DNA from: Pseudoalteromonas sp. NC201
GTDB taxonomy: Bacteria > Pseudomonadota > Gammaproteobacteria > Enterobacterales > Alteromonadaceae
Direction of reading: 5' to 3'
Length of the DNA stretch: 64,000 nt
Assembly: GCF_002850255.1 (NCBI RefSeq)
Contig: NZ_CP022523.1
Location: 816,486 to 880,485 of the forward strand
Shown: one piece after another, positions 27,058-36,866 of the stretch
How positions within the stretch are numbered: position 1 is the first letter of the stretch
Layout: each line of letters opens with the position of its first letter
Notes under the pieces: model-generated
The model's database searches: none
The model's input: the letters and a program-made list of their open reading frames with translations, nothing else
Told to the model about the DNA's origin: nothing
Position numbers and translations under genes: made by a program

Positions 27058-28020
27058 ATGTGTACAAAAAGATCAATTTTAATTGTTGTTTTATTTTTTC
27101 TTATTAGTTCTGGGTGCACTTCAATAGGTCGAAGTGTTATGAGTAAATCATTGAAATATGAGTTAAAACTAGTTATCGACACAGAGTTGATAAATGTCAA
27201 AAAAATTGAAAGGAAATTAAAAAAAGGTGAGTACACGTTGACTTATGACTTTTATCCAAGTGATATTTCAATCAAGGATGACATTGATATGAATGTTGAA
27301 ATTAATGGTATCAGTGCCGGTTACAAAATAGTGAGAGAAGAGCAGGCTCGGGCTCTCGATTTGAGCGGGCAGCTAACTCTCTTGATCCCCGGTTTTGCCG
27401 TGGATAAATCACTACTGACTTCCTACGCGATTTGGTTTTCCTCATTGGGATCAGATGTCATTGTAATGGACTTGAAAAGCGTTGATGAAACTACATTTTC
27501 GTTTGGTAGTAAATTGGTCGCCTATTATCCTGAATTATCGTCTAATTATAAGTCAGTCAATGTTGTCGGATTTTCTATGGGCTTTCTACCGGCATTGCAT
27601 ATAGCTCAAAAGTATAACCCTAGTAATTTGATTGGTGTGGCACCATTTTTAATTAGGGAAGACTTAAATGTTGCTGCCTCAAAAACGGTTTCATATATTG
27701 AGTACTTGCCGCAAGGATTAATCGATAAGGTGATAGATTCATATTTAATTGAAAATGATTTGCAAAAGTACTTCTCAGATGGACTTGAAGTTGTTAATTA
27801 TTATGAAAATCTATTAGTAATTAATTCAGGTAAAGATGATGTACTTCCTGAGTCAAGCAAGTTGGTATTAAAAAATCACTGTGCACAACAGTTTTTTATA
27901 CCTAATTATCAGCATCATTTACTTGCATCAACGCCGACAAATGAAACAACAAAGCTACTCGTACAATTTTTGGGAGATTTATCGCGTAGAGATAGAAATA
28001 AAGATTGTTCGAAAATATAA
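27058..28020 (+). CDS. Lipoprotein of alpha/beta-hydrolase fold
   Basis: 320 residues with a lipoprotein signal (LIVVLFFLISSGC). A hydrolase pattern follows: LTLLIPGFAVDK near the oxyanion strand, then VNVVGFSMGFLPALHIA with the Ser elbow GFSMG, and a late acidic/His pair in NSGKDDVLPE and NYQHHLLAST. That suggests a serine hydrolase (esterase or lipase-like) in the envelope. A strong ribosome site (AAGGAGG) precedes the ATG. The divergent gene starts only 50 bp away at 27007. AT-rich compared with surrounding genes. The fold is likely; the substrate is unknown. Confidence 0.65.
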   Translation: MCTKRSILIVVLFFLISSGCTSIGRSVMSKSLKYELKLVIDTELINVKKIERKLKKGEYTLTYDFYPSDISIKDDIDMNVEINGISAGYKIVREEQARALDLSGQLTLLIPGFAVDKSLLTSYAIWFSSLGSDVIVMDLKSVDETTFSFGSKLVAYYPELSSNYKSVNVVGFSMGFLPALHIAQKYNPSNLIGVAPFLIREDLNVAASKTVSYIEYLPQGLIDKVIDSYLIENDLQKYFSDGLEVVNYYENLLVINSGKDDVLPESSKLVLKNHCAQQFFIPNYQHHLLASTPTNETTKLLVQFLGDLSRRDRNKDCSKI

Positions 28021-28040
28021 AAGGCTGATTGCTCAGCCTT
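28021..28040 (+). terminator. Rho-independent terminator
   Basis: AAGGCTGA-TTGC-TCAGCCTT followed by TTATATTTTT directly after the stop of the hydrolase gene, and 18 bp before the end of the convergent protease gene. Confidence 0.9.
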
Positions 28041-28057
28041 TTATATTTTTATAGTAA

Positions 28058-31000
28058 TTAGAACTTAGACGGCGCAGGAGGCACTGTCAGTGTTTTCTTC
28101 GGGCTATCTTTTAACTCTTTCAACAGCTCCTTCACTGCACGCTCGACAGAAGGGTCTTTACCGGCATGAACAAGCTCTGGTCTATCGATCACTTCGATAT
28201 CAGGGCTCACACCCTCGTTTTCGATGATCCAATTGCCTTCGTTATCTAGAATTCGGAAGGTTGCAGCGATAACCTGACCTCCGTCAACAAGACTTGGATT
28301 ACCCGAGATACCGATAAGGCCACCCCAAGTGCGAGTACCAATCAGTTTGCCAAGACCTGCCTGACGGAAGTAGTAAGGTAGGGCATCACCACCCGAACTT
28401 GAATAACCATTGATAAGCATGGCTTTTGGACCATCGTGGGCAAATTGTGGAGTTTTTGTTGGCTCAACACCACGGCGTTTCCAATAGTTAAGTGGCTTAC
28501 GAGCAAGCCAAGTGATCATGTGCTCAGGGATAAAGCCGCCGCCGTTATAACGGTCGTCGATGATCAGCGCATCTTTGCTCGTTTGTGGCATAAAGTTCTT
28601 AAATAATGAACGGTTACCATCATAATGAGTATTTGGTAGGTGAACGTAGCCAATCTTACCGTTTGATAATTTATCCACGTAGTCAGCACGTGATTGAACC
28701 CATGCCATGTAACGCAAGCCTTGTTCGCTGGCAACAGGTTTTACCGTGGTTTTCCAGCTATCATCAGCGCTTGGTGATTTACTCAATACCAACTCAACTT
28801 GCTCGCCTTGGGTGTTTTCAAGTAGTTCGTAAAAGTTAACCACGTCTTTTACCGAGCGACCATTGACCGAGATGATGTAATCACCCTCATCGGCATTCAC
28901 GCCGGTTTCATTGAGTGGTGAACGGTAGTCTTCATGCCAGTTCTCACCTTTGTAGATACGCTCAATTTTAACGTAGCCAGACTGATGAGCACTTATTTCT
29001 GCACCAAGTAAACCATGCTTTTTGCGCTCGGCTGTTGGGGCATCACCAGATTGTACGTAGATGTGACCTGCGTTGATTTCACCCGCAATTTCACTAAGTA
29101 CATAGTCTAAGTCGCTACGGTGTGCGACAGCGCTGGCAAGTGGTTGATACTTCTCCAAGATAGCATCCCAATCTTGACCATGGTGATGTTCGTCGTAGAA
29201 CCAGTCGCGTAATGTGCGCCAGCCTTCTACATACATTTGTTGCCACTCAACTTTCGGGTCTATTTTCAGTGTCATCTTAGATAAATCAAGCTGACTGGCT
29301 TTTAAATCTTGCTTTGGCTTTGGTGCAATTACACTGAAGTTGTTACCAGCGCGAGCGATCAGGTGCTTACCACCAGCGGCAACTTTATAGCTGCTTACGC
29401 CTTCGGCGACGGTTTCTAGTTTGCTATCTGGTTCTGTGCCGAGGAGCTTTAACGCACCGCCTGTTAAAGTCAGTACGCCTCCTTCAACACCTGTAAGCGA
29501 ACCGTAATTACCTGCTGGGGCTGAGAGTGATACAACCCGTGACATAAAGCCGTTGGCCTCAATGCGATTTGGTTGTTTGTCGCTGTCCTTTTTCGTTTCA
29601 TCGTCTGATTGAATGCTTAACTCATCACTTTCAAAGGCATTAAGCGGCTTGATCTGACTATTCACCGCAACGCTATAAATGCGCGTGGCATTATTAAACA
29701 TATAATCAAATTCATAGCTGCTAAAGGTGAGGTTATAGTCGCGCTCAGAAGTGAAATAAATGTAGTTACCGTCAGGAGAGAAAGTAGGGTTACGCTCACT
29801 GGTCATGTTGTCAGTCAGTCGAGTGACCTTTTTATCCTCAGTGTTATAGTGCCAAAGCGAGGCGTAGCGGTTTTCATTGTTTTTAACAAAAACAATATCT
29901 TCACTGTTTGGCGACCAAGTATATTCAGTTAGACCATCTTCGTCGTATTTGGCGGTGTCAATTTTATGCATATCGCCAGATTTCGCATCAACCCACCATA
30001 GCGTGTGGTTTTTATCTGCGAAGAGTAGTTTGCTGTTATCAGCGGACCAAATTGGTGTAAAGCGCCAGATGGTACCATTGTCAGTTAACTGGATGGTTTT
30101 GTTGTTATTTGCTCTATCTTTGAGATAGATCTCATATTCACCTGTTTTATCGCTCATGTAGGCAATATAACGGCCATTCGGTGACCAGCTTGCTTCAATT
30201 TCACGACCTTCTGGTGTGTAAGAGAGGTTACGAGTTGGACCCTGTTTTACTGGGACTGAGAATAACTCACCACGGGCAGTAAACAATGCACGCTTACCAT
30301 CGTGTGATATATCCATAGAATCGATAAAGTCGCTAACGTTTTTACTATATGGCATGGCATATTGACGCACACCAGCAACATCGATTTTTAGCTTTTTAGT
30401 TGTCTTTGTCGCTTCGTCAAAGCGATATAAGTAACCGCCATTTTCGTAGACAATGGCATCTGGTCCGGCTGATGGCCACAGCACGTCAAAGTCTTTGTGG
30501 TCAGTCATTTTAACCGGTGACTTGCCATCGCGATATTTATAAAGGTTGAGCGTGTAGTCACGATCAGACACAAAGTAAATACTGTCATTCACCCAAGTTG
30601 GTTGTTGATCGGTGGCTTTGTCAGTGGTGAGTTGTTTAGACGTATTGTTTTCAAGGTCGTAAATCCATACATCCTGAGCTCGACCACCACGAGAGCGCTT
30701 CCAAGTTCTAAACTCTCTGTCGATTGGTGTGTAAACATACTTATTACCATCAGGGGAGAGCATACCACCACCCGTTTCTGGAATGGCCATCGGCTGCTCA
30801 AGTCCACCTTCTACTGGTACCATATACGGGCGACCCATACGTTTGCCCCATGGTGTGCGATTTGCTCTAAAAACGATATGTTTACCATCGGGTGTCCAGT
30901 CCATCACGCGATAGTCGAACCCACCGCGAGGAGGCATTTGACCAACATCGTTGTAGTAAGTGAGTTGCTTTAATCCTGAACCATCAGCATTGATCACATA

Positions 31001-31276
31001 GATTTGGCGGCTGCCATTATACTCGGCGGCAAAAGCGATTTTGCTGCCATCTGGAGAGAACTTAGGGAAGGTCTCAAAACCAATATGGTCTGTTAGACGC
31101 TGACTTTTACCTGTGTTGGTATCTGCAATATATATGTCGCCAGCATATACAAAAGTGACTTTATCTTTGTGGATATCTGGAAAGCGGAGTAGGCGAGTAT
31201 CTTCGGTCTGATACGCCGAAACAAAAGGCGCGGCTGCCGCAGCAATGGCGAGCACGAGTGTTTTTATCTTCATCAT
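28058..31276 (-). CDS. Tricorn-like S41 protease
   Basis: About 1072 residues. The start is set at 31276, where a signal peptide (KIKTLVLAIAAAAAPFVSA) begins; in-frame codons further upstream run into a hairpin (31422-31439) and lack signal features. Residues ~20-620 are two beta-propeller blocks with many blades of the SPDGSKIAF/TPDGKHIVF/SPNGRYIAY kind. A PDZ-like domain (LLGAEISAHQSG, DYIISVNGRSVKDVVNF) and the S41 catalytic domain follow: YNGGGF, the nucleophile within GYSSSGGDALPYYFR, and GTRTWGGLIGI. Tricorn-type enzymes degrade peptides released by other proteases; this one should work in the periplasm. It is downstream of an outer-membrane protein gene. Family call secure. Confidence 0.9.
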   Translation of the reverse strand: MMKIKTLVLAIAAAAAPFVSAYQTEDTRLLRFPDIHKDKVTFVYAGDIYIADTNTGKSQRLTDHIGFETFPKFSPDGSKIAFAAEYNGSRQIYVINADGSGLKQLTYYNDVGQMPPRGGFDYRVMDWTPDGKHIVFRANRTPWGKRMGRPYMVPVEGGLEQPMAIPETGGGMLSPDGNKYVYTPIDREFRTWKRSRGGRAQDVWIYDLENNTSKQLTTDKATDQQPTWVNDSIYFVSDRDYTLNLYKYRDGKSPVKMTDHKDFDVLWPSAGPDAIVYENGGYLYRFDEATKTTKKLKIDVAGVRQYAMPYSKNVSDFIDSMDISHDGKRALFTARGELFSVPVKQGPTRNLSYTPEGREIEASWSPNGRYIAYMSDKTGEYEIYLKDRANNNKTIQLTDNGTIWRFTPIWSADNSKLLFADKNHTLWWVDAKSGDMHKIDTAKYDEDGLTEYTWSPNSEDIVFVKNNENRYASLWHYNTEDKKVTRLTDNMTSERNPTFSPDGNYIYFTSERDYNLTFSSYEFDYMFNNATRIYSVAVNSQIKPLNAFESDELSIQSDDETKKDSDKQPNRIEANGFMSRVVSLSAPAGNYGSLTGVEGGVLTLTGGALKLLGTEPDSKLETVAEGVSSYKVAAGGKHLIARAGNNFSVIAPKPKQDLKASQLDLSKMTLKIDPKVEWQQMYVEGWRTLRDWFYDEHHHGQDWDAILEKYQPLASAVAHRSDLDYVLSEIAGEINAGHIYVQSGDAPTAERKKHGLLGAEISAHQSGYVKIERIYKGENWHEDYRSPLNETGVNADEGDYIISVNGRSVKDVVNFYELLENTQGEQVELVLSKSPSADDSWKTTVKPVASEQGLRYMAWVQSRADYVDKLSNGKIGYVHLPNTHYDGNRSLFKNFMPQTSKDALIIDDRYNGGGFIPEHMITWLARKPLNYWKRRGVEPTKTPQFAHDGPKAMLINGYSSSGGDALPYYFRQAGLGKLIGTRTWGGLIGISGNPSLVDGGQVIAATFRILDNEGNWIIENEGVSPDIEVIDRPELVHAGKDPSVERAVKELLKELKDSPKKTLTVPPAPSKF

Positions 31277-31421
31277 AATATAGGCATTTCCGTTATTATT
31301 TTGATACATAATAACGATTGATAAGTGAAATGCACCCAATTTAGATGAGTAGCTTGTTTCAAAATGTGAAAAAACACCCCACCGCGGAGTGTGGTCGCGA
31401 TGAGATGTTGAGTAGTTGGGG

Positions 31422-31439
31422 GAGGTACAGATGTACCTC
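31422..31439 (-). terminator. Short hairpin after the outer-membrane protein gene
   Basis: GAGGTACA-GA-TGTACCTC, an 8-bp perfect stem 15 bp past the stop of the minus-strand gene. There is no T run, so it may be a weak terminator or an mRNA-stabilising hairpin. Confidence 0.4.
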
Positions 31440-31453
31440 AATCATGTGTTGAT

Positions 31454-32251
31454 TTAGAACTGAGCAACAAAAGTTAGGTTGCTTGTTTCACCGCCGTCAG
31501 TGTCAACTACACTACCTTTAAGGTAGTAAGTGTCGTTGAAGAAGTATTTAGCTTCTACTGCTAAGTCTGAATCATATGAACCTAGGCCAAGCGCAAAGTT
31601 GCGAGTGAAGTAGTAGTTTGCAAGCACGTTTGTTACGTTGTCGTCAAAACCATCAGTATCAATACGGTTGTGCTCTAAGTCGATTGTGAAGTAGCTGTCA
31701 CCACCAACGTGCATGAAGTAACGTGCACTTAGGTTTAGGTAATCAAATTCGTCTTCAGTTTCAACTGTGAAACCGATGTAATCTGTAGAATTTAGTTCGT
31801 GGTTGTACTCAGCTTTGAACCAAGTGGTATCACCGTTTTCAAACTCTTCTTGGCGAATGCTTAGCTTTAGGTTGTCGTTGTAAAGGTAACCAAAACCGAA
31901 AGAGTAATGGTCGTCAGCTTCGCCAAGATCTGCGATGCCAGCAGTTACAAACCATTCTTTAGTGATAAAGCCTTCACCACCAACAGAGAAAGCATTTGAA
32001 TAATCATCGTTAAAGTAACTTACGCCTACATTGCTGTCCGTATCAAGGTAGCCAAAGTCATCCCATACGCCTACTGATTCTTGAGGTGCGAAGAAATAGC
32101 GAGAAGAAAGCATCAGTGCGCTGTTGTCAGAGCCATCATAATCTGTATAACTAGCGGTGTTGAACCACTCTTTTTGTACGTTACCAGTGTTAGCCTGAGC
32201 TGCTGCTGAAACAAGTAGTGAAACAGCTGCGATAGATAGTAGTTTTTTCAT
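31454..32251 (-). CDS. Putative outer-membrane beta-barrel protein (porin-like)
   Basis: About 265 residues from the ATG at 32251, chosen because AAGGG lies 6 nt before it and a signal peptide (KKLLSIAAVSLLVSAAAQA) starts there. The mature part consists of alternating amphipathic strands (SALMLSSRYFF, WFVTAGIADLG, YSFGFGYLY, YIGFTVETEDEF, YLNLSARYF, NLTFVAQF) ending with a C-terminal aromatic (F), typical of outer-membrane barrels with about 12 strands. Acidic residues are frequent. Ligand unknown. The codon choice looks that of a well-expressed gene. Upstream lies a divergent STAS-like gene. Confidence 0.75.
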   Translation of the reverse strand: MKKLLSIAAVSLLVSAAAQANTGNVQKEWFNTASYTDYDGSDNSALMLSSRYFFAPQESVGVWDDFGYLDTDSNVGVSYFNDDYSNAFSVGGEGFITKEWFVTAGIADLGEADDHYSFGFGYLYNDNLKLSIRQEEFENGDTTWFKAEYNHELNSTDYIGFTVETEDEFDYLNLSARYFMHVGGDSYFTIDLEHNRIDTDGFDDNVTNVLANYYFTRNFALGLGSYDSDLAVEAKYFFNDTYYLKGSVVDTDGGETSNLTFVAQF

Positions 32252-32421
32252 AGTCATCCCTTTAATTTCCATATATTGAGCTACATCGACTCAACGGCGC
32301 GCATGGTAGTATTAGAAATCTGAACGGAAGCTGACAATAATGAAAAAAGTTTGGATATTGGCAAAAAAGCTGAGACTTAATTATGCTTTTTGTTTATAAG
32401 ATAAACATAAAGGAAGTGAAA

Positions 32422-32808
32422 ATGAAAAATTCATTTCACGGTATATCAATAGGCACTGAGCGCTTTGGAGATGATATTTATCTCACACTTAAGCCTACAG
32501 GTAAACTCACTCATGAAGATTATGTTGTTATTACACCAATAATCGAGAGTGCACTGAAAGCAGTAACAACGCCTAAAATCTATGCATTTCTTGATGCGAC
32601 TGATTTTGAAGGCTGGGAGCCAAGAGCCATGTGGGATGACTTCCGACTCGTCTTTGAGCATAGCACTGAATTTGCTAAAGTAGCAATATATGGCGGCAAA
32701 AACTGGCATCGACTTGCTGCAACAATAGGTAACTGGTTTGTTACTGGTAAAGTGAAGTATTTTGATGATAAAGGGGATGCATTGAATTGGCTTAATGAAC
32801 GAGATTGA
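32422..32808 (+). CDS. SpoIIAA-like (STAS-fold) protein
   Basis: About 128 residues. The ATG at 32422 is preceded by AAAGGAAG; the in-frame start at 32383 has no such site. The sequence fits the SpoIIAA-like family: LTLKPTGKLTHEDYVVITPIIES, IYAFLDATDFEGWEPRAMWDDFRL, FAKVAIYGGKNWHRLAATIGNWF and an end WLNE. These are small soluble proteins with a STAS-type fold; their role is mostly unknown (lipid or anti-sigma-type binding has been proposed). It is monocistronic as far as seen. Confidence 0.8.
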   Translation: MKNSFHGISIGTERFGDDIYLTLKPTGKLTHEDYVVITPIIESALKAVTTPKIYAFLDATDFEGWEPRAMWDDFRLVFEHSTEFAKVAIYGGKNWHRLAATIGNWFVTGKVKYFDDKGDALNWLNERD

Positions 32809-32950
32809 TTAAAGTTGAATTAAATTCATGATTTATGCGTTGTGACTCGAGAAGCTTGTCACATCTGCAAAAAGTGGATTATTCAACCTATCATCAGTAT
32901 AGTGAATTAACACCATTGGCTTTTGTCATAACGGCTTAGGAGCTTCGACT

Positions 32951-33643
32951 GTGAAAAAAATACTGATCACTGGTGCAAACCGCGGTATTGGACTTGCGTT
33001 AACTAAAACCTATCTGCAGGCTGGTTGGCACGTGTTAGCAACTTGTCGAGACCCGCTTATTGCTTCAGAACTAAATTCTCTTGCGCCAACTTTTCCTGAG
33101 CTCCAAGTGTTTGCCCTAGATGTGACCAATTACGACCAGATGGAAGAATTAAGCGAGAAGCTAGCCCCTGTTGCCATCGATATTGTTATTAACAATGCGG
33201 GTATTTATGGGCCGAAAGACTATGCATTTGGTGAAACAGATATAGAAGCGTGGCGAGAAGTGATGGAGGTTAATGTATTTTCCACCATGCGACTCGCAGA
33301 GCTATTTTACACCCATCTTTGCAACGGCAATGAAAAGATTTTTGCGGCCATTTCTTCTAAGGTAGGTAGTCACACCATGAATACTAAAGGCGGTGGCTAT
33401 ATCTATCGCAGTTCGAAGGCTGCGCTAAACTCAGTGGTAAAAAGCTTGTCTAATGATTTACTGAGTGAGGGGATCCGAACTGTTGCGCTTCATCCTGGTT
33501 GGGTTCAAACGGAAATGGGGGGCCCCAACGCGTTAATTACCCCGGACGAGTCTGCAAATGGGATCTACTCCGTGTTATCACATTTTGTGGATGCACAAAG
33601 CGGTGGCTTTTACGACTATAGCGGTGAAGCTATTCCTTGGTAA
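32951..33643 (+). CDS. Short-chain dehydrogenase/reductase
   Basis: 230 residues of the classical SDR fold: TGANRGIG near residues 7-14 for NAD(P) binding, NNAG in the middle, an AISSK serine strand and the catalytic Y152 and K156 in YRSSKAALN. The C-end has HPGWVQTEMGG. The ribosome site is TTAGGAG about 8 nt before the start. The substrate cannot be read from the sequence. An ABC transporter operon follows 100 bp downstream on the same strand. Confidence 0.88.
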   Translation: MKKILITGANRGIGLALTKTYLQAGWHVLATCRDPLIASELNSLAPTFPELQVFALDVTNYDQMEELSEKLAPVAIDIVINNAGIYGPKDYAFGETDIEAWREVMEVNVFSTMRLAELFYTHLCNGNEKIFAAISSKVGSHTMNTKGGGYIYRSSKAALNSVVKSLSNDLLSEGIRTVALHPGWVQTEMGGPNALITPDESANGIYSVLSHFVDAQSGGFYDYSGEAIPW

Positions 33644-33751
33644 TAAACTGACAACTAATCTGTGCTTACACGAGAAATAAAAAATTTTGGTTACTTAATG
33701 AGGAAGGTACGTTGCGTAGCGTCCACATAGTAGTAAAGGAATGTGCATACA

Positions 33752-34408
33752 GTGGTAGAAGTTCAAAGTTTAGTCTTCACGCGTCGTGATGGTGAAGTGA
33801 ATCGAGCTGTATTAGATAAGCTTAGTCTCAGTATTGCTGCTAAAGAACAGGTCGCTATTGTTGGTGATAGCGGGTCGGGTAAAACGACACTTATCCATCT
33901 GATTGGTGGTTTGTTAAAGCCCGATAGCGGCAGTATTATTATTGATGGCCGGGATATTACTCAGTTTAATGATATTGAACAGGCGCTCTACCGTCGCAAG
34001 TTAGGGATGATATTTCAACACTATCAATTGCTTGCACCTTTATCCGTCTACGACAATATTGTTTTTCAAGCACAGCTCAATCAATTGAACCCAAAGCAAA
34101 GCGATGTTGGTGCGCTGGCAGAGCGTTTGGGGATTTTACATAAATTAACGGCCTTGCCTCAGCAATTGTCAGGTGGTGAGCAGCAGCGAGTTGGTATCGC
34201 ACGTGCCATGATCAACAAGCCTAAGTTATTGCTGGCCGATGAGCCGACGGGAAACTTAGATGCTGCGAAAAGCGAAGAAGTGGTATTACTTCTGCGTGAG
34301 CTGTGTGAAGAGCAAGGCGTTAACTTGCTTATGGTTACACACAGCCAACACCTTGCTGACAGCCTAGATAGAAAAATCACCATTCAAAATAACCGTGCTT
34401 ATGGCTAA
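33752..34408 (+). CDS. ABC transporter ATP-binding protein (LolD/MacB/AttE-like)
   Basis: About 218 residues. Walker A GDSGSGKTTL, Q-loop MIFQHYQLL, signature LSGGEQQRVGIARAM, Walker B LLLADEPTGN and the H-switch VTHS are all present. This ATPase type works with FtsX-like permeases as mechanotransmission or extraction pumps for lipids and lipoproteins. The start is a GTG: 33743 is also in frame but has AAAGGA only 2 nt before it, whereas 33752 has 11 nt. It overlaps the permease gene at its 3' end by 8 bases, so they are translated together. Confidence 0.88.
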   Translation: MVEVQSLVFTRRDGEVNRAVLDKLSLSIAAKEQVAIVGDSGSGKTTLIHLIGGLLKPDSGSIIIDGRDITQFNDIEQALYRRKLGMIFQHYQLLAPLSVYDNIVFQAQLNQLNPKQSDVGALAERLGILHKLTALPQQLSGGEQQRVGIARAMINKPKLLLADEPTGNLDAAKSEEVVLLLRELCEEQGVNLLMVTHSQHLADSLDRKITIQNNRAYG

Positions 34409-36866
34409 AACGATGGAACGGCTGAGCGCGTTATCAGAAATTAGGCTGGTACTCACGGTGTTTATGCAGTTCTATAAAAGGCATCTTTGGTTGTTTTTGT
34501 TATTCGTTTTTGGCTTATCTTTGGGTAGTGCTTTACTTGGCTCAATTCAAGGACTAAATCAAGAAGCAACGGATCGTTACCAGCAAACCAGCGCACTTAT
34601 AAATAATCCAATTAGTCACTTTGTTCGGCCAAGCGTAGGCCGCGAGATGTTGACTGGAGATGTATGGACGGCGCTGCGAAACGCAGGAGTCGTATCCGCT
34701 GAGCCAGTTTTGGAAGGTGTGCTGGTCGTGCCCAGTGAGAACAGGCTTCGCATTAAAGGGGTTAATACTTTGAAATGGCTTTCTCTACCTAAAGTGCAAT
34801 CACAGGGAGATAAGTCAGGCAATCAAACTGCACCATTACAATTCGGATTTAATACAATTTACGTATCTGAGGAGATGGCCCAACATTTGTCGCTCAGAAG
34901 GCATGAAGTGCTCAAGCTTCTTGATACGGATGTGCATTTCGCTGTTTTATCGGAACTTACTGGCGATGTTGCAATAGCCGATATTGCATTAGTTGACCAT
35001 TTACTGAATTCAGCAGGTCGAATTAGTTATATAGAGATCTCAAATGCAGTATTGGATGAGGCAAAAGTTAGGCAGATTTTAGGTGATAAAGCACAGCTGC
35101 AAAGTGCACAAGCGCAGTCTTTCGACTCGTTGTCGAAGGCGTTTTTCTTCAACCTGCAAGCGCTTGCATTCCTAGGCTACGTGGTTGGCGCTTTTTTAAG
35201 TTTTAACGCTATAAAGCTTTGTCTGCACGCAAGAAAGAAACTACATCAGCAACTCACACTACTTGGATGTATTCAAGCAAATGTAGTCGCAGCGGTAGTC
35301 ATTGAGGTGCTCGTCTTAAGCTTGATTGCTGCATTGGTGGGCGCAGGTGTGGCTTTCCTAGGGGCGAACTTATTGGTGAGCGAGATCTCTATGGCGTTAG
35401 AGAGCCTATTTGCATTAGATAGGCGTTTACCGGTTAATTTCAGTTGGTTAGTCGTGCTGCAAGCATTTGTGTTAAACCTTTTGGTACTTGCAAGTGTGGC
35501 ATATTGTCAAGTAAAGCCTCTTACTTTTTATAAATCTTGGCAGAGTAAAATAGTGAGTGGAAGTCTATTGGTTACGGCCGCTGGGTATTTTTATCTTGGT
35601 AGCGAAGCGCCATTTCATGCGCTTGGGTTGTGCGTTTGCTTACTGTTGCTCTTTTTTATGATAACACCAGTGGCACTGTGGGCTGCGTTTAAAGGTATTC
35701 CAACTCAGCATCCATTAGTCAAATGGATGAAAGCAGACAGTGTCGAGCAGATCAGAGTACTTGCAATCAGTGTTTATGCCGTGTTGCTTGCGGTTGGCAC
35801 TTCCGTAGGGTTGCAAATTATGGTGAGTAGTTTTAGCTCAGCTTTGCAGATCCATTTAGATGGTCGCCTTAGCGCAGATCTATATGTGCGGCCTAGTGAA
35901 GTTACCGATGTGCAATATCAATGGCTCTTAAGCCAAAAGGATATTGAAAAGGCCGGTGTATTTTGGCGTGCAGAGATAAGTTATGGCCTGGGCTCACATC
36001 AACAAGGCACTCAATCAGCAAGTTTGATTAGCTTTGGTCGCTCTGGCGAACATCACTACAATCTTACGCTGCTTGCGGGAGCTGTACCTAATAACGAAGT
36101 GCTTTACTATGATGCGAATAAAAATGTGAGTGGGTGCCTTGCCAACGAGCCAAGCAAATTATTGTATGGCGTAAAGTTGGGTCAGCGTATTCGTTTGCAA
36201 CAAGGCAAAAAGCATATTAACTGTGAGATAACGGGTTTTCATTACGATTATGGCGAACAGCGCGCGGTGTTCGTCGCTGTTAGTGACGCAATTGAAAACG
36301 CCGGGCTTAACTATGAAGCATATGGTTTTTCAATTGTTCTAAAGCCAGATATTGATACCGCTTTATTTAAGCAAAAGGTCATGCAGCAATTCCATTTAAA
36401 CGACTCACAAGTGGTTCAAAATCAGCGCTTTAAACAATACGCTACGCGTTTGTTTGAACATACGTTTTACGCAACGCACGCGTTAAATTTAATGATAGTT
36501 GCTATCGCGCTATTTGGGTTGTGGGTATCATTACTGACTCTCGGCGCTAAGCAAATTCAACCTTTGGCCATCTTAAAAACATTAGGCGTTACCACTTGGC
36601 AAGCATTTGCTATTAAATTAGGGCAGAGCGCTGTTATTCTGCTTGTGAGTTTAGTGTTGGCGACGATACTCGGGGGAATGCTCGGGTGGATATTACTTAA
36701 ATTTGTGATGCCAATTGGCTTCGGTTGGACGATCCCTTTTCTATTACCTTATCTTGAGATCGCGGTCTTTATCACCCTCATTTTTAGTTTAGCTTTGCTG
36801 GTTAGTGTACTACCTCTACTCAAACTGAGTCGTCACGATACTGCGGATCTGTTGTATGAAGACTAA
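34401..36866 (+). CDS. FtsX-like ABC transporter permease
   Basis: About 821 residues with around ten membrane segments: one near the N-terminus (LWLFLLFVFGLSLGSALLG), a cluster in the middle with a long periplasmic stretch before it, another large periplasmic domain (~500-690), and three segments at the end (LNLMIVAIALFGLWVSLLTLG, LVSLVLATILGGMLGWILL, VFITLIFSLALLVSVLPLL). This double arrangement is typical of MacB/AttF-type FtsX permeases. It overlaps both the ATPase gene (upstream) and the AttH-like gene (downstream, 11 bp), forming one operon. It is likely to move a lipid or lipophilic compound out of the inner membrane. Confidence 0.85.
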   Translation: MAKTMERLSALSEIRLVLTVFMQFYKRHLWLFLLFVFGLSLGSALLGSIQGLNQEATDRYQQTSALINNPISHFVRPSVGREMLTGDVWTALRNAGVVSAEPVLEGVLVVPSENRLRIKGVNTLKWLSLPKVQSQGDKSGNQTAPLQFGFNTIYVSEEMAQHLSLRRHEVLKLLDTDVHFAVLSELTGDVAIADIALVDHLLNSAGRISYIEISNAVLDEAKVRQILGDKAQLQSAQAQSFDSLSKAFFFNLQALAFLGYVVGAFLSFNAIKLCLHARKKLHQQLTLLGCIQANVVAAVVIEVLVLSLIAALVGAGVAFLGANLLVSEISMALESLFALDRRLPVNFSWLVVLQAFVLNLLVLASVAYCQVKPLTFYKSWQSKIVSGSLLVTAAGYFYLGSEAPFHALGLCVCLLLLFFMITPVALWAAFKGIPTQHPLVKWMKADSVEQIRVLAISVYAVLLAVGTSVGLQIMVSSFSSALQIHLDGRLSADLYVRPSEVTDVQYQWLLSQKDIEKAGVFWRAEISYGLGSHQQGTQSASLISFGRSGEHHYNLTLLAGAVPNNEVLYYDANKNVSGCLANEPSKLLYGVKLGQRIRLQQGKKHINCEITGFHYDYGEQRAVFVAVSDAIENAGLNYEAYGFSIVLKPDIDTALFKQKVMQQFHLNDSQVVQNQRFKQYATRLFEHTFYATHALNLMIVAIALFGLWVSLLTLGAKQIQPLAILKTLGVTTWQAFAIKLGQSAVILLVSLVLATILGGMLGWILLKFVMPIGFGWTIPFLLPYLEIAVFITLIFSLALLVSVLPLLKLSRHDTADLLYED

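Noticed and set aside
28058..31441. Longer N-terminus of the tricorn-like protease (start at 31441)
   Set aside because: The extra 55 codons would place the signal peptide inside the protein and run through a hairpin; the start at 31276 fits better.
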